Shown: one piece after another, positions 37,876 to 46,811 of the stretch
Position numbering within the stretch: the first letter of the stretch is position 1
Layout: each line of letters opens with the position of its first letter
DNA from: Burkholderia vietnamiensis LMG 10929
GTDB lineage: Bacteria; Pseudomonadota; Gammaproteobacteria; Burkholderiales; Burkholderiaceae
Direction: 5' to 3'
Assembly (NCBI RefSeq): GCF_000959445.1
Contig: NZ_CP009631.1
Coordinates: 2,790,001-2,854,000, forward strand
Length of the DNA stretch: 64,000 nt
Notes under the pieces: model-generated
The model's input: only the letters and a program-made list of their open reading frames with translations
The model's database searches: none
Told to the model about the DNA's origin: nothing
Made by a program: the position numbers and the translations under genes

Positions 37876-39641
37876 TGCGCGTCGACCCGCTGGGCCAGGC
37901 TGACCGTGAAGATGCCCATCGCGTCGATGCGCTGGTCGAGCTTGCGAAAGCCCGCGCGCGCGACGAGCTCGTCCATCTCGGCCTGCGAGCGGCGGCGCAT
38001 CACCCACGTCGCCTCGCCGCGGTGATTGTTCAACACGCGCGCGATGAATTCGAGCTGCGGATGCCACGGCTGCCCCGTATAGACCAGATACCCGCCGGGC
38101 GGCACGGCCTGCGCGAGCCCGCGCAGCGAGCGCTCGACGAGCGCGTTGTCGCCGAACAGCTCGTACAGTCCCGACACGATCGCGAGCGTCGGACGCGGCT
38201 CGAGCGTCGCGAGCGACGCGTCGTCGAACGCATCGCCGCGCTCGAAGCGCGCGATCGGCTCGAGGCCGCGCTGCGCGATCAGCACGCGCCCGGCATCGAC
38301 GTTCGGCGCGCTGTAGTCGCGCAGCAGGATGTCGTCGGGCGCCGCGCCGTCGCGCTCGGCGGCCGTCGCGATCGCGTCGAGCACGTAGCGCCCGTGGCCG
38401 GCCGCGATGTCGACGATGCGCACCGGTTCGCCGCGGCTGCGCAGCCGGCCGAACGCCGCACCGATCAGCTCCTGCAGGTGCAGCTTGCGCTGGCGAATGC
38501 CGGCCCAGCCCGGCGAGTCGAGATAGGTGCGATCGATCCGCGCGCCGATGCCGAAGCGCCCCTGCGCGCGATTGCGGTACACGTAGTCGAGCGTCGAGCC
38601 CGAATCGAAGCCGAGCCGCAGCCCGAGCGCGATGCCGTCCGACAGTGCGCCGCCCGCCTTCAGACTGGCCCGCACCAACGCCCAGTACGCGCGCGCGAAC
38701 GGGCTCGCCGGCGCAGCGCGGAGCGCCACGTATTCGTCATGGAATGCGCCGCGCCGGTCGGCGTCGGCGAGCGACACGCGCGGGCTCGGCGTGTCGAATT
38801 CGCGCAGCACGAACGCGCGCAGCGGCGCGAGCGCCTGCGCGCGGTCGCGCTCGCCGAGCGTGTCGTGATAGAAGCCCGGCAGCACGATGCGCTCCTTGCG
38901 CGCGGCGCCGAGCCGCTCGAAGAAGCGATCCTGCGGAGCGCGATGCACGACCCAGTCGGCGCCCGAGATCAGCAGCTGGGTCGGCACCGTGATCGCGGTC
39001 GCATCGGCGACGATCCGCTGCGCGGTGTCGTGCAGATCGAGCAGCATGTTGACCGCGATCGGCCGCGTGATCAGCGGATCGGCCGCATAGCTCGCGATCC
39101 GCTGCGGGTCGTGCGTGAGGAATCTCGGCTTCACGTAGCTGTTCACGTAGAACAGGCCGCGCAGCTTGTGCATCAGCCGCAAGCCCGGCCGCGCGAACGG
39201 TACGTACAGCTTGATGTGGAACGCGGGCGACGCGAGCACGAGGCAGCGGACCGGCGGCGCATAGTCGTGCGCCCACGCGGCTGCGAGCACCGCGCCGACG
39301 CTCTGTCCGACGACGGCGATGTCCTCGATCGCGACGCCGTGCGTGTCGCGAATGTGCTCGACGAAGCTCTGCAGATCTCGCACCGACGCGGCCGCGCCCG
39401 GACTGTAGCCGCGCGCGCCGGGCGAGCGGCCGTGGCCGCGCGCGTCCCATGCGAAGAACGCGAAGTCGGGCAGGTCGAGCTCGTCGACGAGGTGCGCGAC
39501 ACGCGCCGAATGCTCGTGACCGCGATGCAGCAGCACGATCGCGCCGCGGCAGCGCGGCGCGGTGGCGGGCCAGTGACGATAGAACAGCGCGGTGCCGTCG
39601 TGCGTGATGAAGTCGGCCTCGCGGGCCGTGCGTGCGCTCAT
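37872..39641 (-). CDS. ynbC: Alpha/beta hydrolase-SAM methyltransferase fusion, YnbC-like
   Basis: 589-residue bifunctional protein. Residues 1-290 are a monoacylglycerol lipase-like hydrolase: oxyanion sequence VLLHRGHEHSARV, nucleophile elbow VVGQSVGAVLAAA, and the catalytic Asp and His in SGADWVVH and GFYHDTLGER. Residues 350-589 are a class I methyltransferase with the SAM-binding glycine loop VRIVDIAAGHGRYVLD. E. coli YnbC is 585 residues with the same two parts. The ATG at 39641 begins the hydrolase domain. The fusion suggests that acyl removal and methylation of a head group act on one lipid (inference). Confidence 0.88.
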   Translation of the reverse strand: MSARTAREADFITHDGTALFYRHWPATAPRCRGAIVLLHRGHEHSARVAHLVDELDLPDFAFFAWDARGHGRSPGARGYSPGAAASVRDLQSFVEHIRDTHGVAIEDIAVVGQSVGAVLAAAWAHDYAPPVRCLVLASPAFHIKLYVPFARPGLRLMHKLRGLFYVNSYVKPRFLTHDPQRIASYAADPLITRPIAVNMLLDLHDTAQRIVADATAITVPTQLLISGADWVVHRAPQDRFFERLGAARKERIVLPGFYHDTLGERDRAQALAPLRAFVLREFDTPSPRVSLADADRRGAFHDEYVALRAAPASPFARAYWALVRASLKAGGALSDGIALGLRLGFDSGSTLDYVYRNRAQGRFGIGARIDRTYLDSPGWAGIRQRKLHLQELIGAAFGRLRSRGEPVRIVDIAAGHGRYVLDAIATAAERDGAAPDDILLRDYSAPNVDAGRVLIAQRGLEPIARFERGDAFDDASLATLEPRPTLAIVSGLYELFGDNALVERSLRGLAQAVPPGGYLVYTGQPWHPQLEFIARVLNNHRGEATWVMRRRSQAEMDELVARAGFRKLDQRIDAMGIFTVSLAQRVDAQ

Positions 39642-39731
39642 GCGATCTCTCTCGTTTCGTTATTCGAATCATGCGGCGCCGCCCCCGGCGCCGGTCTCAC
39701 GCGCGTGCCGTCAACCGTAGACCATCAGCCA

Positions 39732-40337
39732 TCAGCCGCCGGCTTCCGCGACGCCGGCCCGCACGCGCCGCACGGCCGTCACGATCGACAGCACGATCAG
39801 CGCGCGCCACAGCCACGCGCCGACGCCGCCGATCGGCAGGCCGACGCCGAACCACAGCGCGAACGCACCGAGCGCGAGCGCACGGTCGCTCTTGCCGAAC
39901 GGGCCGTCGTAGCGGCGCGTCGCGCCCGCGAGCGGGCCGATCAGCCCCGCGCATTCGACGATGACGGCGGCGAGCGCGAACAACCAGACGTCGGCCGGAG
40001 CGAACGCGGGAATCGCGAGAAACGGCAATACGAGCGCGAGATCGGACACGACGTCGCCGAGCTCGTTGAGGTACGCGCCGAGCGTGCTTTTCTGCCCGTG
40101 TTCGCGCGCGAGCATGCCGTCGATCGCGTTGAGCGCCATCCGCGCGAACAGCCAGACCGGAATCAGCAGGAACAGCGCGCGGGCGAACCCGCCGAGCCCC
40201 GCGAGCGCACCGACGACGATCGAGCCGCCCGCCGCGAACAACGTGACCTGGTTGGCGGTGACACCGCGCTCGGCGAGCGAATCCGCGAACGGACGCAGGC
40301 AGTTCTGGAATTTTGGTTTGAGTGCGTAGAGGCTCAT
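39732..40337 (-). CDS. ynbA: CDP-alcohol phosphatidyltransferase, YnbA-like
   Basis: 201-residue integral membrane enzyme (five or six helices) that joins CDP-diacylglycerol to an alcohol. The catalytic block is NAIDGMLAREHGQKSTLGAYLNELGDVVSD. Against the usual D-xx-DG-xx-AR-...-G-xxx-D-xxx-D pattern, the first and third Asp are Asn. The same size and position are seen for YnbA. The alcohol acceptor is not evident. It lies 90 bases upstream of the YnbC-like gene on the same strand and is divergent from the acyltransferase/CDP-DAG synthase pair. Confidence 0.88.
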   Translation of the reverse strand: MSLYALKPKFQNCLRPFADSLAERGVTANQVTLFAAGGSIVVGALAGLGGFARALFLLIPVWLFARMALNAIDGMLAREHGQKSTLGAYLNELGDVVSDLALVLPFLAIPAFAPADVWLFALAAVIVECAGLIGPLAGATRRYDGPFGKSDRALALGAFALWFGVGLPIGGVGAWLWRALIVLSIVTAVRRVRAGVAEAGG

Positions 40338-40789
40338 GATTTTTCTGGTTCGGCACGCTCGGACACGTTCGCCGCCGCCCTACCCCCGGCGGCTCGACCG
40401 CCGCGATCGGCGGTCGTCAGGTGGGCGTAATCGTCGCCGAGCGGCTGCGACGCGTCAAGCCGTGCGCCGCGTTCGTTGCGCGCGCAATCTGGCATTTTCG
40501 ACCGAAACTCGCGATAATCCGCAAGCCCGTCAGCACACCAATCCATTCGAATTGCAGCGGGCGCTCGTGCAATAGCCGATTATTACGCCGCCGATCGGCG
40601 CATTCGCCGCACTCCGATACAAGCGGCAACGCGTCCGGCCGTCGCGGCCCTGCGACAGGCAGCCACGAATTTGACAAAAATTGAACCATGGCCGTCCGGT
40701 GCGCATCCTGCCGCGCCGGCATTTCGGGATCCACGCGGTCGCCGCGCTTCGGTGGCGGCACGCTCACGCATGCGGGAGGCGCGGCGCCG
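40338..40789. other. Divergent promoter region of the ynb-like cluster
   Basis: About 450 bases between the leftward ynbA-like and rightward acyltransferase genes. It contains a TTGACA at 40671-40676 and several A/T-richer patches (40500-40560), consistent with promoters, but no matching -10 at the right distance was found. The acyltransferase frame stays open to 40688 here, though without family-like sequence. Confidence 0.4.
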
Positions 40790-41422
40790 ATGAACATCGT
40801 CAATGTCTGGCAACGCGATTTCCTGCTGTCGATCGTGCGGCTCGTGGCCGGCGCGTATCCGGTATGGCATCAGGGCCGCCCCGCGCCGACGCAGAAGATC
40901 TACTTCTCCAACCACACGAGCCATATCGACACGCTCGCGATTCTCGCGGCGCTGCCGCGCGACGTGCGCGCGGTCGTCCGGCCCGTCGCCGCGCGCGACT
41001 ACTGGGACAGCGGCAATCTGAAGCGGCACGTCGCGCAGAAGCTGTTGAACGTCGTGCTGATCGATCGCCACCGCGAGTCGGGCGGCGACCCGCTCGACCC
41101 CGTGCGCGACGCGCTGCGGCAAGGCCACTCGATCATCATCTTTCCGGAAGGCACGCGCGGTGCGGACGTGCTGCCGCAGCCGTTCAAGAGCGGGCTGTAC
41201 CACCTCGCGACCGAATTCCCGGACGTCGCGCTCGCGCCCGTCTACCTCGAGAACCTGCAGCGGATCATGCCGAAGGGCACGATCTGGCCCGTGCCGCTGA
41301 TCTGCAAGGTGCATTTCGGCGCGAACGATGCGCTTCGCGCCGGCGAGGACAAACCGACCTTCCTCGCGCGCATGCGCGACGCGCTCGTCGCGCTCGCGCC
41401 GCCGCAGCGGCCGGCCGGCTGA
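40790..41422 (+). CDS. Lysophospholipid (1-acylglycerol-3-phosphate) acyltransferase family protein
   Basis: 210-residue PlsC-type acyltransferase. The catalytic HX4D motif is in FSNHTSHIDTLAIL, and the glycerol-phosphate-binding block is IIFPEGTRG. One hydrophobic stretch near the N-terminus can anchor it to the inner membrane. The ATG at 40790 has ggagg ten bases upstream and begins MNIVNVWQRDFLLS; the frame upstream to 40688 lacks family-like sequence. It is followed 36 bases later by the CDP-DAG synthase gene, so the two supply phosphatidate and then CDP-DAG for the YnbA-like enzyme. Confidence 0.9.
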   Translation: MNIVNVWQRDFLLSIVRLVAGAYPVWHQGRPAPTQKIYFSNHTSHIDTLAILAALPRDVRAVVRPVAARDYWDSGNLKRHVAQKLLNVVLIDRHRESGGDPLDPVRDALRQGHSIIIFPEGTRGADVLPQPFKSGLYHLATEFPDVALAPVYLENLQRIMPKGTIWPVPLICKVHFGANDALRAGEDKPTFLARMRDALVALAPPQRPAG

Positions 41423-41458
41423 ACGCGGCGCCCTACTCTTCCTATTCCGGACTTCTTC

Positions 41459-42388
41459 ATGCGAACTCTCTTCTGGGAACTGGTCGCGGGCGTCACCGGC
41501 GTGCTGGTGATCGCGACCGTGATCGGCGCGATCCTCGGCGCGCGCAGCGGCGGCGCGAACGCGACCATCGTCAACCTGAACCAGCGCATCCGCGCGTGGT
41601 GGGCGATGATCGCGATCATGGTGGTCGCGATCAGCCTCGGCAACAACGTCACGTATTTCGTGTTCGCGCTGCTGTCGTACCTGACGCTGCGCGAATTCAT
41701 CACGCTCACGCCGACGACGCCGAGCGACCACACCACGCTGTTCATCGCGTTCTTCGTCGCGATTCCGGTGCAGTACCTGCTGCTCGCGATCAACTGGTAC
41801 GGGATGTATTCGATCTTCGTGCCGGTGCACCTGTTCTTCGCGATGTCGCTGGTGTCGGCGCTCACGCAGGACACGCGCGAATTCCTGAGCCGCAACGCGA
41901 AGATCAACTGGGCGCTGATGGTGTGCGTGTACGGGCTCAGCCATGCGCCCGCCGTGCTGATCCTCGACATTCCGCACTACGCGGGGCAGAACGCGCTGCT
42001 GCTGTTCTTCTTCCTGTTCGTCGTGCAGATCAGCGACGTGCTGCAGTACGTGGTCGGCAAGCTGTTCGGCCGCCGCAAGATCGCACCGCAGCTGTCGCCG
42101 TCGAAGACGGTCGAAGGCTTCGTCGGCGGCGGCTTGCTCGCGACGCTGTGCGGCGCGTCGCTGTATCGCGTGACGCCGTTCAGCTTCGGCGCGGCGTTCG
42201 GCATTTCGCTCGCGGTCGTGATCGCGGGCTTCGTCGGCGGGCTCGTGCTGTCGGCCGTGAAGCGCTCGCTCGGCACGAAGGACTGGGGCTCGATGATCGC
42301 CGGTCACGGCGGGATGCTCGATCGCGTCGATTCGATCTGCTTCGCCGCGCCGGTGTTCTTCCATCTCGTGCGGTATCTGTACGTCTGA
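41459..42388 (+). CDS. ynbB: Phosphatidate cytidylyltransferase (CDP-DAG synthase), YnbB-like
   Basis: 309-residue membrane enzyme that makes CDP-diacylglycerol from CTP and phosphatidate. The full family signature is present near the C-terminus: SAVKRSLGTKDWGSMIAGHGG followed by MLDRVDS. About eight hydrophobic helices precede it. It is a second, non-housekeeping-type copy: it sits with ynbACD-like genes rather than in the usual context of cdsA with lipid II or outer-membrane genes. E. coli YnbB is 298 residues. Confidence 0.93.
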   Translation: MRTLFWELVAGVTGVLVIATVIGAILGARSGGANATIVNLNQRIRAWWAMIAIMVVAISLGNNVTYFVFALLSYLTLREFITLTPTTPSDHTTLFIAFFVAIPVQYLLLAINWYGMYSIFVPVHLFFAMSLVSALTQDTREFLSRNAKINWALMVCVYGLSHAPAVLILDIPHYAGQNALLLFFFLFVVQISDVLQYVVGKLFGRRKIAPQLSPSKTVEGFVGGGLLATLCGASLYRVTPFSFGAAFGISLAVVIAGFVGGLVLSAVKRSLGTKDWGSMIAGHGGMLDRVDSICFAAPVFFHLVRYLYV

Positions 42389-42442
42389 CGCGCGGGCGCG
42401 CGGCGTGCCGAGGGGTGCTTGCCGGGCGCCGTACAGCGCCGC

Positions 42443-43255
42443 TCAATAGCCTTCGCGCAGCGGCTTCGGCACGACGTAGCGGCCGCGTGCCGCGTCGAAC
42501 TTCACCGTGTAGCGCGCGTGGATCTCGCGGCTGCCGCGCCGGCCCGTCTCGATGACCGTCAACGGATAGACGTCGTCCGTGGCCGTCGTGTCGGGCGCGA
42601 TCGCGAACGTGCGGCGCTCGCAGTGCGACTTCGCGTTGGCGCAATCGAGCGAGCCACCGTTGTCGAGCGCTTCGTCGATGCGCGACGCGGCTTCGACGAG
42701 CGCGTTGCGGTACGGCAGCCGGATCGACTGGCTCGTCTGCGTATAGCCCTGCAACGTGGTGCCGTCGCCGATCACGAAACCGAACAGATGCGGGCCGAGC
42801 CGCTCGATGCGCACCGTGCCCGGCTCGCCGCGCTGACCCGATGCGATGTCGGTGCGCTTCAACACGGGCTCGAGCGTATTGCCGTCCGCGCTCGGCCGCA
42901 GCACGTACAGGTCGATCGTGCCCGGCGTGCCGTCCGAGTCCATGCCCGGCATCCCGTTGGCGACGGCCGCGTCGGTCTCGCCGCACATCGCGAGCAGCAT
43001 GCGTGGACCGTCGGCCGTCGCGACCCGCAACGTTGCGCATGCCGAATAGATGGAGTCGCCGGCAGCCGGCTGCCAGCCTGTGCGGTCGGCGCGCCACGCG
43101 CCGTAGGTGTCGCGGATGAACGCATGCAGCCCGCGCTCGAGCGCGGCCGGCGCGTCCGCGTAGGCGGATGCGGGTGCACCCGCGCAGAGGGCAGACAGGA
43201 GTGCCAAGGCTGCTGCGAACGGCTGCAGGCGCGACTTCGGAGACGGGACGGTCAT
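42443..43255 (-). CDS. Exported protein of unknown function
   Basis: 270-residue protein with a cleavable signal peptide (LALLSALCAGAPASAYA). I do not recognise the family. A DGTPGTIDLYVL stretch and paired cysteines (CATL/CGET and CANAKSHCERR) suggest a folded periplasmic domain with disulfides. The ATG at 43255 starts the signal peptide; the open frame reaching 43351 is longer but has no signal-like start. It is convergent with the CDP-DAG synthase gene and divergent from the porin. Confidence 0.7.
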   Translation of the reverse strand: MTVPSPKSRLQPFAAALALLSALCAGAPASAYADAPAALERGLHAFIRDTYGAWRADRTGWQPAAGDSIYSACATLRVATADGPRMLLAMCGETDAAVANGMPGMDSDGTPGTIDLYVLRPSADGNTLEPVLKRTDIASGQRGEPGTVRIERLGPHLFGFVIGDGTTLQGYTQTSQSIRLPYRNALVEAASRIDEALDNGGSLDCANAKSHCERRTFAIAPDTTATDDVYPLTVIETGRRGSREIHARYTVKFDAARGRYVVPKPLREGY

Positions 43256-43657
43256 GATGGTGTTCTCGGAGCGGGTTGCGGGCGGTTGCGGGCGATCGGT
43301 GCCGACGCGGCGCGCACCGGCCGGCGCGAATGCGGCGCACAAATAGCACATCCCGTACGCCTCCCGGCATTCGATTCATTCAATAATTAATTGACGAATC
43401 GGCGACAAACGCGTTTCGGTGTGAAATTCGCGTGGAATTATCGCAAATCCGGCAACGCAAATCTTATATGCGCGCGTACTTCACCGAGATTGACTCACGT
43501 TTATCAATAATCTGAATCTCTCAATGCACCTTGCCGCAGAATGCACATGTCGGCTTTAGGTCACATCGGAGTATTTCGTTTTTGCCGATGCGCGATGTGC
43601 TCGGTAGTCTCCTGCCATTCCGCTTTTCGTGAAAAAACCAATACGCAAGGAGATGAG
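43256..43657. other. A/T-rich promoter region of the porin gene
   Basis: About 400 bases that are markedly richer in A and T than the genome (for example aataattaattgacgaatc at 43382-43400, and tttatcaataatctg at 43500-43514), typical of a strongly expressed, regulated porin promoter and long leader. Individual boxes cannot be assigned with confidence. Confidence 0.5.
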
Positions 43658-44818
43658 ATGAAACGCACGGCCCTTTCGCTGATGTCGCTCGCGTCGTTCG
43701 CGGCGATCCCCGCCGCGCACGCGCAATCGAGCGTGACGCTGTACGGCGTGATCGATACGTCGGTCACCTACGTGAATCACGCGCAGGGCAAGGACAACGC
43801 GTGGATGCTCGGCAACAGCAGCGCGGGCAATCTCGCCGGCAGCCGCTGGGGCGTGAAGGGCATCGAGGATCTCGGCGGCGGCCTCAAGGCGTTGTTCCAG
43901 CTCGAGAACGGCTTCGATCCGAGCAACGGCCGGCTCGGCCAGGGCAACCGGCTGTTCGGCCGCCAGGCGTTCGTCGGGCTGACCAGCGACCAATACGGCA
44001 CGCTCACGTTCGGCCGCCAGTACGATCCGCTGATCGATCTCGTGCAGGGCATCACCGCCGACAACTATTTCGGTAGCGTGTTCGCGACGCCGGGCGACGT
44101 CGACAACTACGACAACAGCTTCCGCGTCGACAACGCGGTGAAATACACGTCGGCCGTCTATTCGGGCCTGCAGTTCGCGGCGATGTACTCGTTCGGCGGG
44201 ATCGCCGGCAGCACCGGCGCGCAACAGTCGTACTCGGCGGCGGTCACCTACGGCAACGGACCGTTCAGCGTCGCGGGCGGCTACTTCCATGCGACCAACA
44301 GCGCGGCGTCGAACGGGCTGCGCAACGGCTGGACCAGCTCGTCCGACGGCACCTTCGACGGCCCGGTCAACAGCGGCTACGCGAGCGCGCATTCGATCGG
44401 CATCGCACGCATCGCGGGCCAGTACGTCGCGGGCCCGTTCACCTTCGGCGTCGGCTACAGCAACGCGCAATACCGCCGCGATGCGAGCTCGGTGTTCGGC
44501 TCGAACGAGCACTACAACACCGGTCAGGGCTTCGTGAACTATCAGGCGACCAATGCGCTGCTGGTCGGCCTCGGCTACAGCTATACGCGTTCGGGCGGCG
44601 ATACGTCGGCCACCTATCACCAGGTGTCGGTCGGCGCGGATTACAACCTGTCGAAACGCACCGACGTCTACCTGACCGCCGCCTACCAGCACGCGAGCGG
44701 CCAGACCGGCGACGGCAACGGCGGATCGATGGCCGCGCAGGCATCGATCGGTTCGTATGGCTACGCAGGCACCCGTTCGCAGACGATCGTCAACCTCGGG
44801 CTGCGCCATCGCTTCTGA
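43658..44818 (+). CDS. Gram-negative porin, OmpC-like
   Basis: 386-residue outer-membrane trimeric porin of the betaproteobacterial type. The signal peptide ends IPAAHAQ and the mature protein starts SSVTLYGVIDTSVTYV, the standard first strand. The L3-region motif GNRLFGRQAFVGL and the C-terminal GLRHRF, ending in Phe as needed for BAM recognition, are present. The ATG at 43658 follows aaggag. It forms general diffusion pores for small solutes. Confidence 0.95.
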   Translation: MKRTALSLMSLASFAAIPAAHAQSSVTLYGVIDTSVTYVNHAQGKDNAWMLGNSSAGNLAGSRWGVKGIEDLGGGLKALFQLENGFDPSNGRLGQGNRLFGRQAFVGLTSDQYGTLTFGRQYDPLIDLVQGITADNYFGSVFATPGDVDNYDNSFRVDNAVKYTSAVYSGLQFAAMYSFGGIAGSTGAQQSYSAAVTYGNGPFSVAGGYFHATNSAASNGLRNGWTSSSDGTFDGPVNSGYASAHSIGIARIAGQYVAGPFTFGVGYSNAQYRRDASSVFGSNEHYNTGQGFVNYQATNALLVGLGYSYTRSGGDTSATYHQVSVGADYNLSKRTDVYLTAAYQHASGQTGDGNGGSMAAQASIGSYGYAGTRSQTIVNLGLRHRF

Positions 44819-45229
44819 GGGGCACGACCGGCCGCGCGTTGCAGCGCGGCGGGACGTGCGGTGGCGCCTCGCTCGGCTCGCGGCGCGTGCCGGGCGGGCG
44901 CGGCGGCGGCCGTCGTCAACGCCATTTACCACGGCCCACCGGCCGCGATCTTCGGTTGCCGTCTTTCATGGCCGCATTTTGTGGTGAATTGACGCGCCGC
45001 GTCATCTCCGTGCGCGGCAGCAACGGCTCGTCGGCATAGATGCGCCAGATCGTCTTTTTTACCGATTTCAGCGGGGCGGAATTCACGAAAACGCGGGGAA
45101 ATTCGGGCCAAAATGCCCGCACAATTGCAAAGGAAAGTTTGACGCGAACCATTTGACCGAATGCTATGGCACACTTCGCGTCTGCGTAATTTCCTTGCAC
45201 CGGGCGGCCGGATTCCGCCCCATCCTGTC
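44819..45229. other. Intergenic stretch after the porin
   Basis: About 410 bases between two rightward genes. No gene was recognised. A short T run (gtctttttt near 45055) and A/T-richer sequence to 45150 may hold the promoter of the following transglycosylase gene. No clear hairpin terminator for the porin was found. Confidence 0.4.
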
Positions 45230-46429
45230 ATGCCGCGTCAGACCAACCGTTCGATCAGCCACGCCATGCCGACGCTCGCCGCGGCGCTCGCCCTGTCGTG
45301 CGCGCTGCCCACGCTTGCGCACGCGGACTGCCTCGACGACGCCGCCACGTTCCAGAAGGTGAGCGTGAGCCTGCTGCGCGGCATCGCGCAGGTGGAGTCC
45401 GGGATGAATCCGAACGCGGTGAACACGAACACGAACGGCACGGTCGACATCGGCCTGATGCAGATCAACAGCACGTGGCTGCCGACGCTCGCGCGCGAAG
45501 GGATCACGCGCGAAAGCCTGTTCGACGCCTGCACCAACGCGTACGTCGGCGCGTGGATCCTGTCGCAGAACATCCGTCAGCTCGGCGCGAACTGGAACGC
45601 GATCGGCGCGTACAACTCCGCGTCGCCCGACAAGCGCCTCGCGTATGCCCGCAAGGTCTATGATGCAATCCGGACCCTGCCGGATTCGCCCGATACTCCC
45701 ATGCCCATCCTGCCCCCTTCCTTTACGCCGCCGCAACAGGTGCAGCCGTACAATCCGTTCGCGAGCCTGAGCGTGTCGGCGCCGCCGGTCGCGCGCACGC
45801 GCACGCTCGCGCCGGCCGCTCCGCCTGCTTCGCAGGGCGGCCCCGCCGGGCCGGCCGGCACGTACAACTTCGGCTGGACCGTCACGGGCGCCGACCAGGC
45901 CAAGCCGACCCAGGTGTTCGACGACGGCGCACGCATCTACGTGCAGTTCAGCGACATGAAGCACGTGCCGGCGATCTTCACGGAGACTTCGTCGGGGCGC
46001 GTCCTGATGTCGTGGGAACTGCAGTTTCCGTATGCCGTCGTGACGCGTTCCGCGCAAACGTTGATCTTCCAGCTCGGGCCGTTCGAGGCGCGCGCGCAAC
46101 GTGGCGGCGGCGCGACGACTGCGCAGGCAAGCGCGGCAACGACGCGCCCGGGCGCGGCGCCGGCAACGAAACAGCCGGCAAAGGCGCCGACCGCGCGGAC
46201 GGCTTCCACCGACGCGCTGTGGTATCTGAACACGCCGGGCACGTCGGGTTCGGCATCGACCGGCAGCAGCGCGAACAATCCCGCGGTGTCGACCGCGTCG
46301 AACACACCCGCGACGTGGCCCACTGCCGTCACGTCGAACACGCCGCCGGCCGCCGCGCCGCAAGCCCCGGCTGCGGCCACGCAGGATTCGCGCGCGAGCG
46401 CCGACGCGCTCTGGTACATCTCGAAGTAG
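45230..46429 (+). CDS. Lytic transglycosylase fused to a VirB9/TrbG-like domain
   Basis: 399-residue exported protein. After a signal peptide (ending LPTLAHADC), residues 30-145 are an SLT-type lysozyme-like domain: the catalytic Glu is in GIAQVESGMNPNAVN, followed by GLMQINSTWLPTL and NIRQLGANWNAIGAYN. After a Pro-rich linker, residues 205-290 match the CagX/VirB9/TrbG domain (FGWTVTGADQAKPTQVFDDG, then TYVQF-like IYVQFSDMKHVPAIF). The tail carries two DALWY copies, at about 325 and 393. The start at 45230 gives a basic N-region before the hydrophobic core. No other type IV secretion gene is near. Confidence 0.85.
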   Translation: MPRQTNRSISHAMPTLAAALALSCALPTLAHADCLDDAATFQKVSVSLLRGIAQVESGMNPNAVNTNTNGTVDIGLMQINSTWLPTLAREGITRESLFDACTNAYVGAWILSQNIRQLGANWNAIGAYNSASPDKRLAYARKVYDAIRTLPDSPDTPMPILPPSFTPPQQVQPYNPFASLSVSAPPVARTRTLAPAAPPASQGGPAGPAGTYNFGWTVTGADQAKPTQVFDDGARIYVQFSDMKHVPAIFTETSSGRVLMSWELQFPYAVVTRSAQTLIFQLGPFEARAQRGGGATTAQASAATTRPGAAPATKQPAKAPTARTASTDALWYLNTPGTSGSASTGSSANNPAVSTASNTPATWPTAVTSNTPPAAAPQAPAAATQDSRASADALWYISK

Positions 46430-46475
46430 CGCAGCGGGCCGGCGCGCTACGGCCGCGCTGCGCGCGCGCCGTCCG

Positions 46476-46811
46476 TCATCCGCGCCGGACCCAGATCACC
46501 TTCCCGTCGCGCACGCCAAGATCGCGCCGCTCCGCGCGGTAATCCATCGTGCCCGGCAGAGAGCGGCCGTCGCGTTCGAGCACGCGCCACAGGCAGCCGT
46601 CGAGCAGCGCGGCCGCATCGGCTTCGGTCTTGCCGATCAGCGCGTCGTCGGGCACCGCGTCAGCCTGGCATGCGTTCGCGGCGCCCGATGGCACGGCGAT
46701 CGGCACCGCGCCGCCGGCGGTGGCGTTGCGATGCTGTGTGGCCGTATCCGCGCAGCCGGCAATGGTTGCACTCGCAACGAGCGCGGCCAGCATCGTGATC
46801 GTCTTATTCAT
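46476..46811 (-). CDS. Lipoprotein with peptidase-inhibitor I78-like domain
   Basis: 111-residue lipoprotein. The lipobox is in ATIAGCADT (Cys at about 20). From residue 60 the sequence GKTEADAAALLDGCLW, then LPGTMDYRAERRDLGV and KVIWVRRG, follows the I78 inhibitor pattern (G..........R......MDYRPDRLN.....G.I..V.CG); the usual final Cys is replaced. Such proteins inhibit serine proteases such as subtilisin or act as periplasmic anti-protease factors. The ATG at 46811 follows aaggag. It is convergent with the transglycosylase gene. Confidence 0.7.
   Translation of the reverse strand: MNKTITMLAALVASATIAGCADTATQHRNATAGGAVPIAVPSGAANACQADAVPDDALIGKTEADAAALLDGCLWRVLERDGRSLPGTMDYRAERRDLGVRDGKVIWVRRG

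Noticed and set aside
40671..40676. Strong -35 box (TTGACA) for the acyltransferase gene
   Set aside because: No acceptable -10 lies 16-18 bases downstream.
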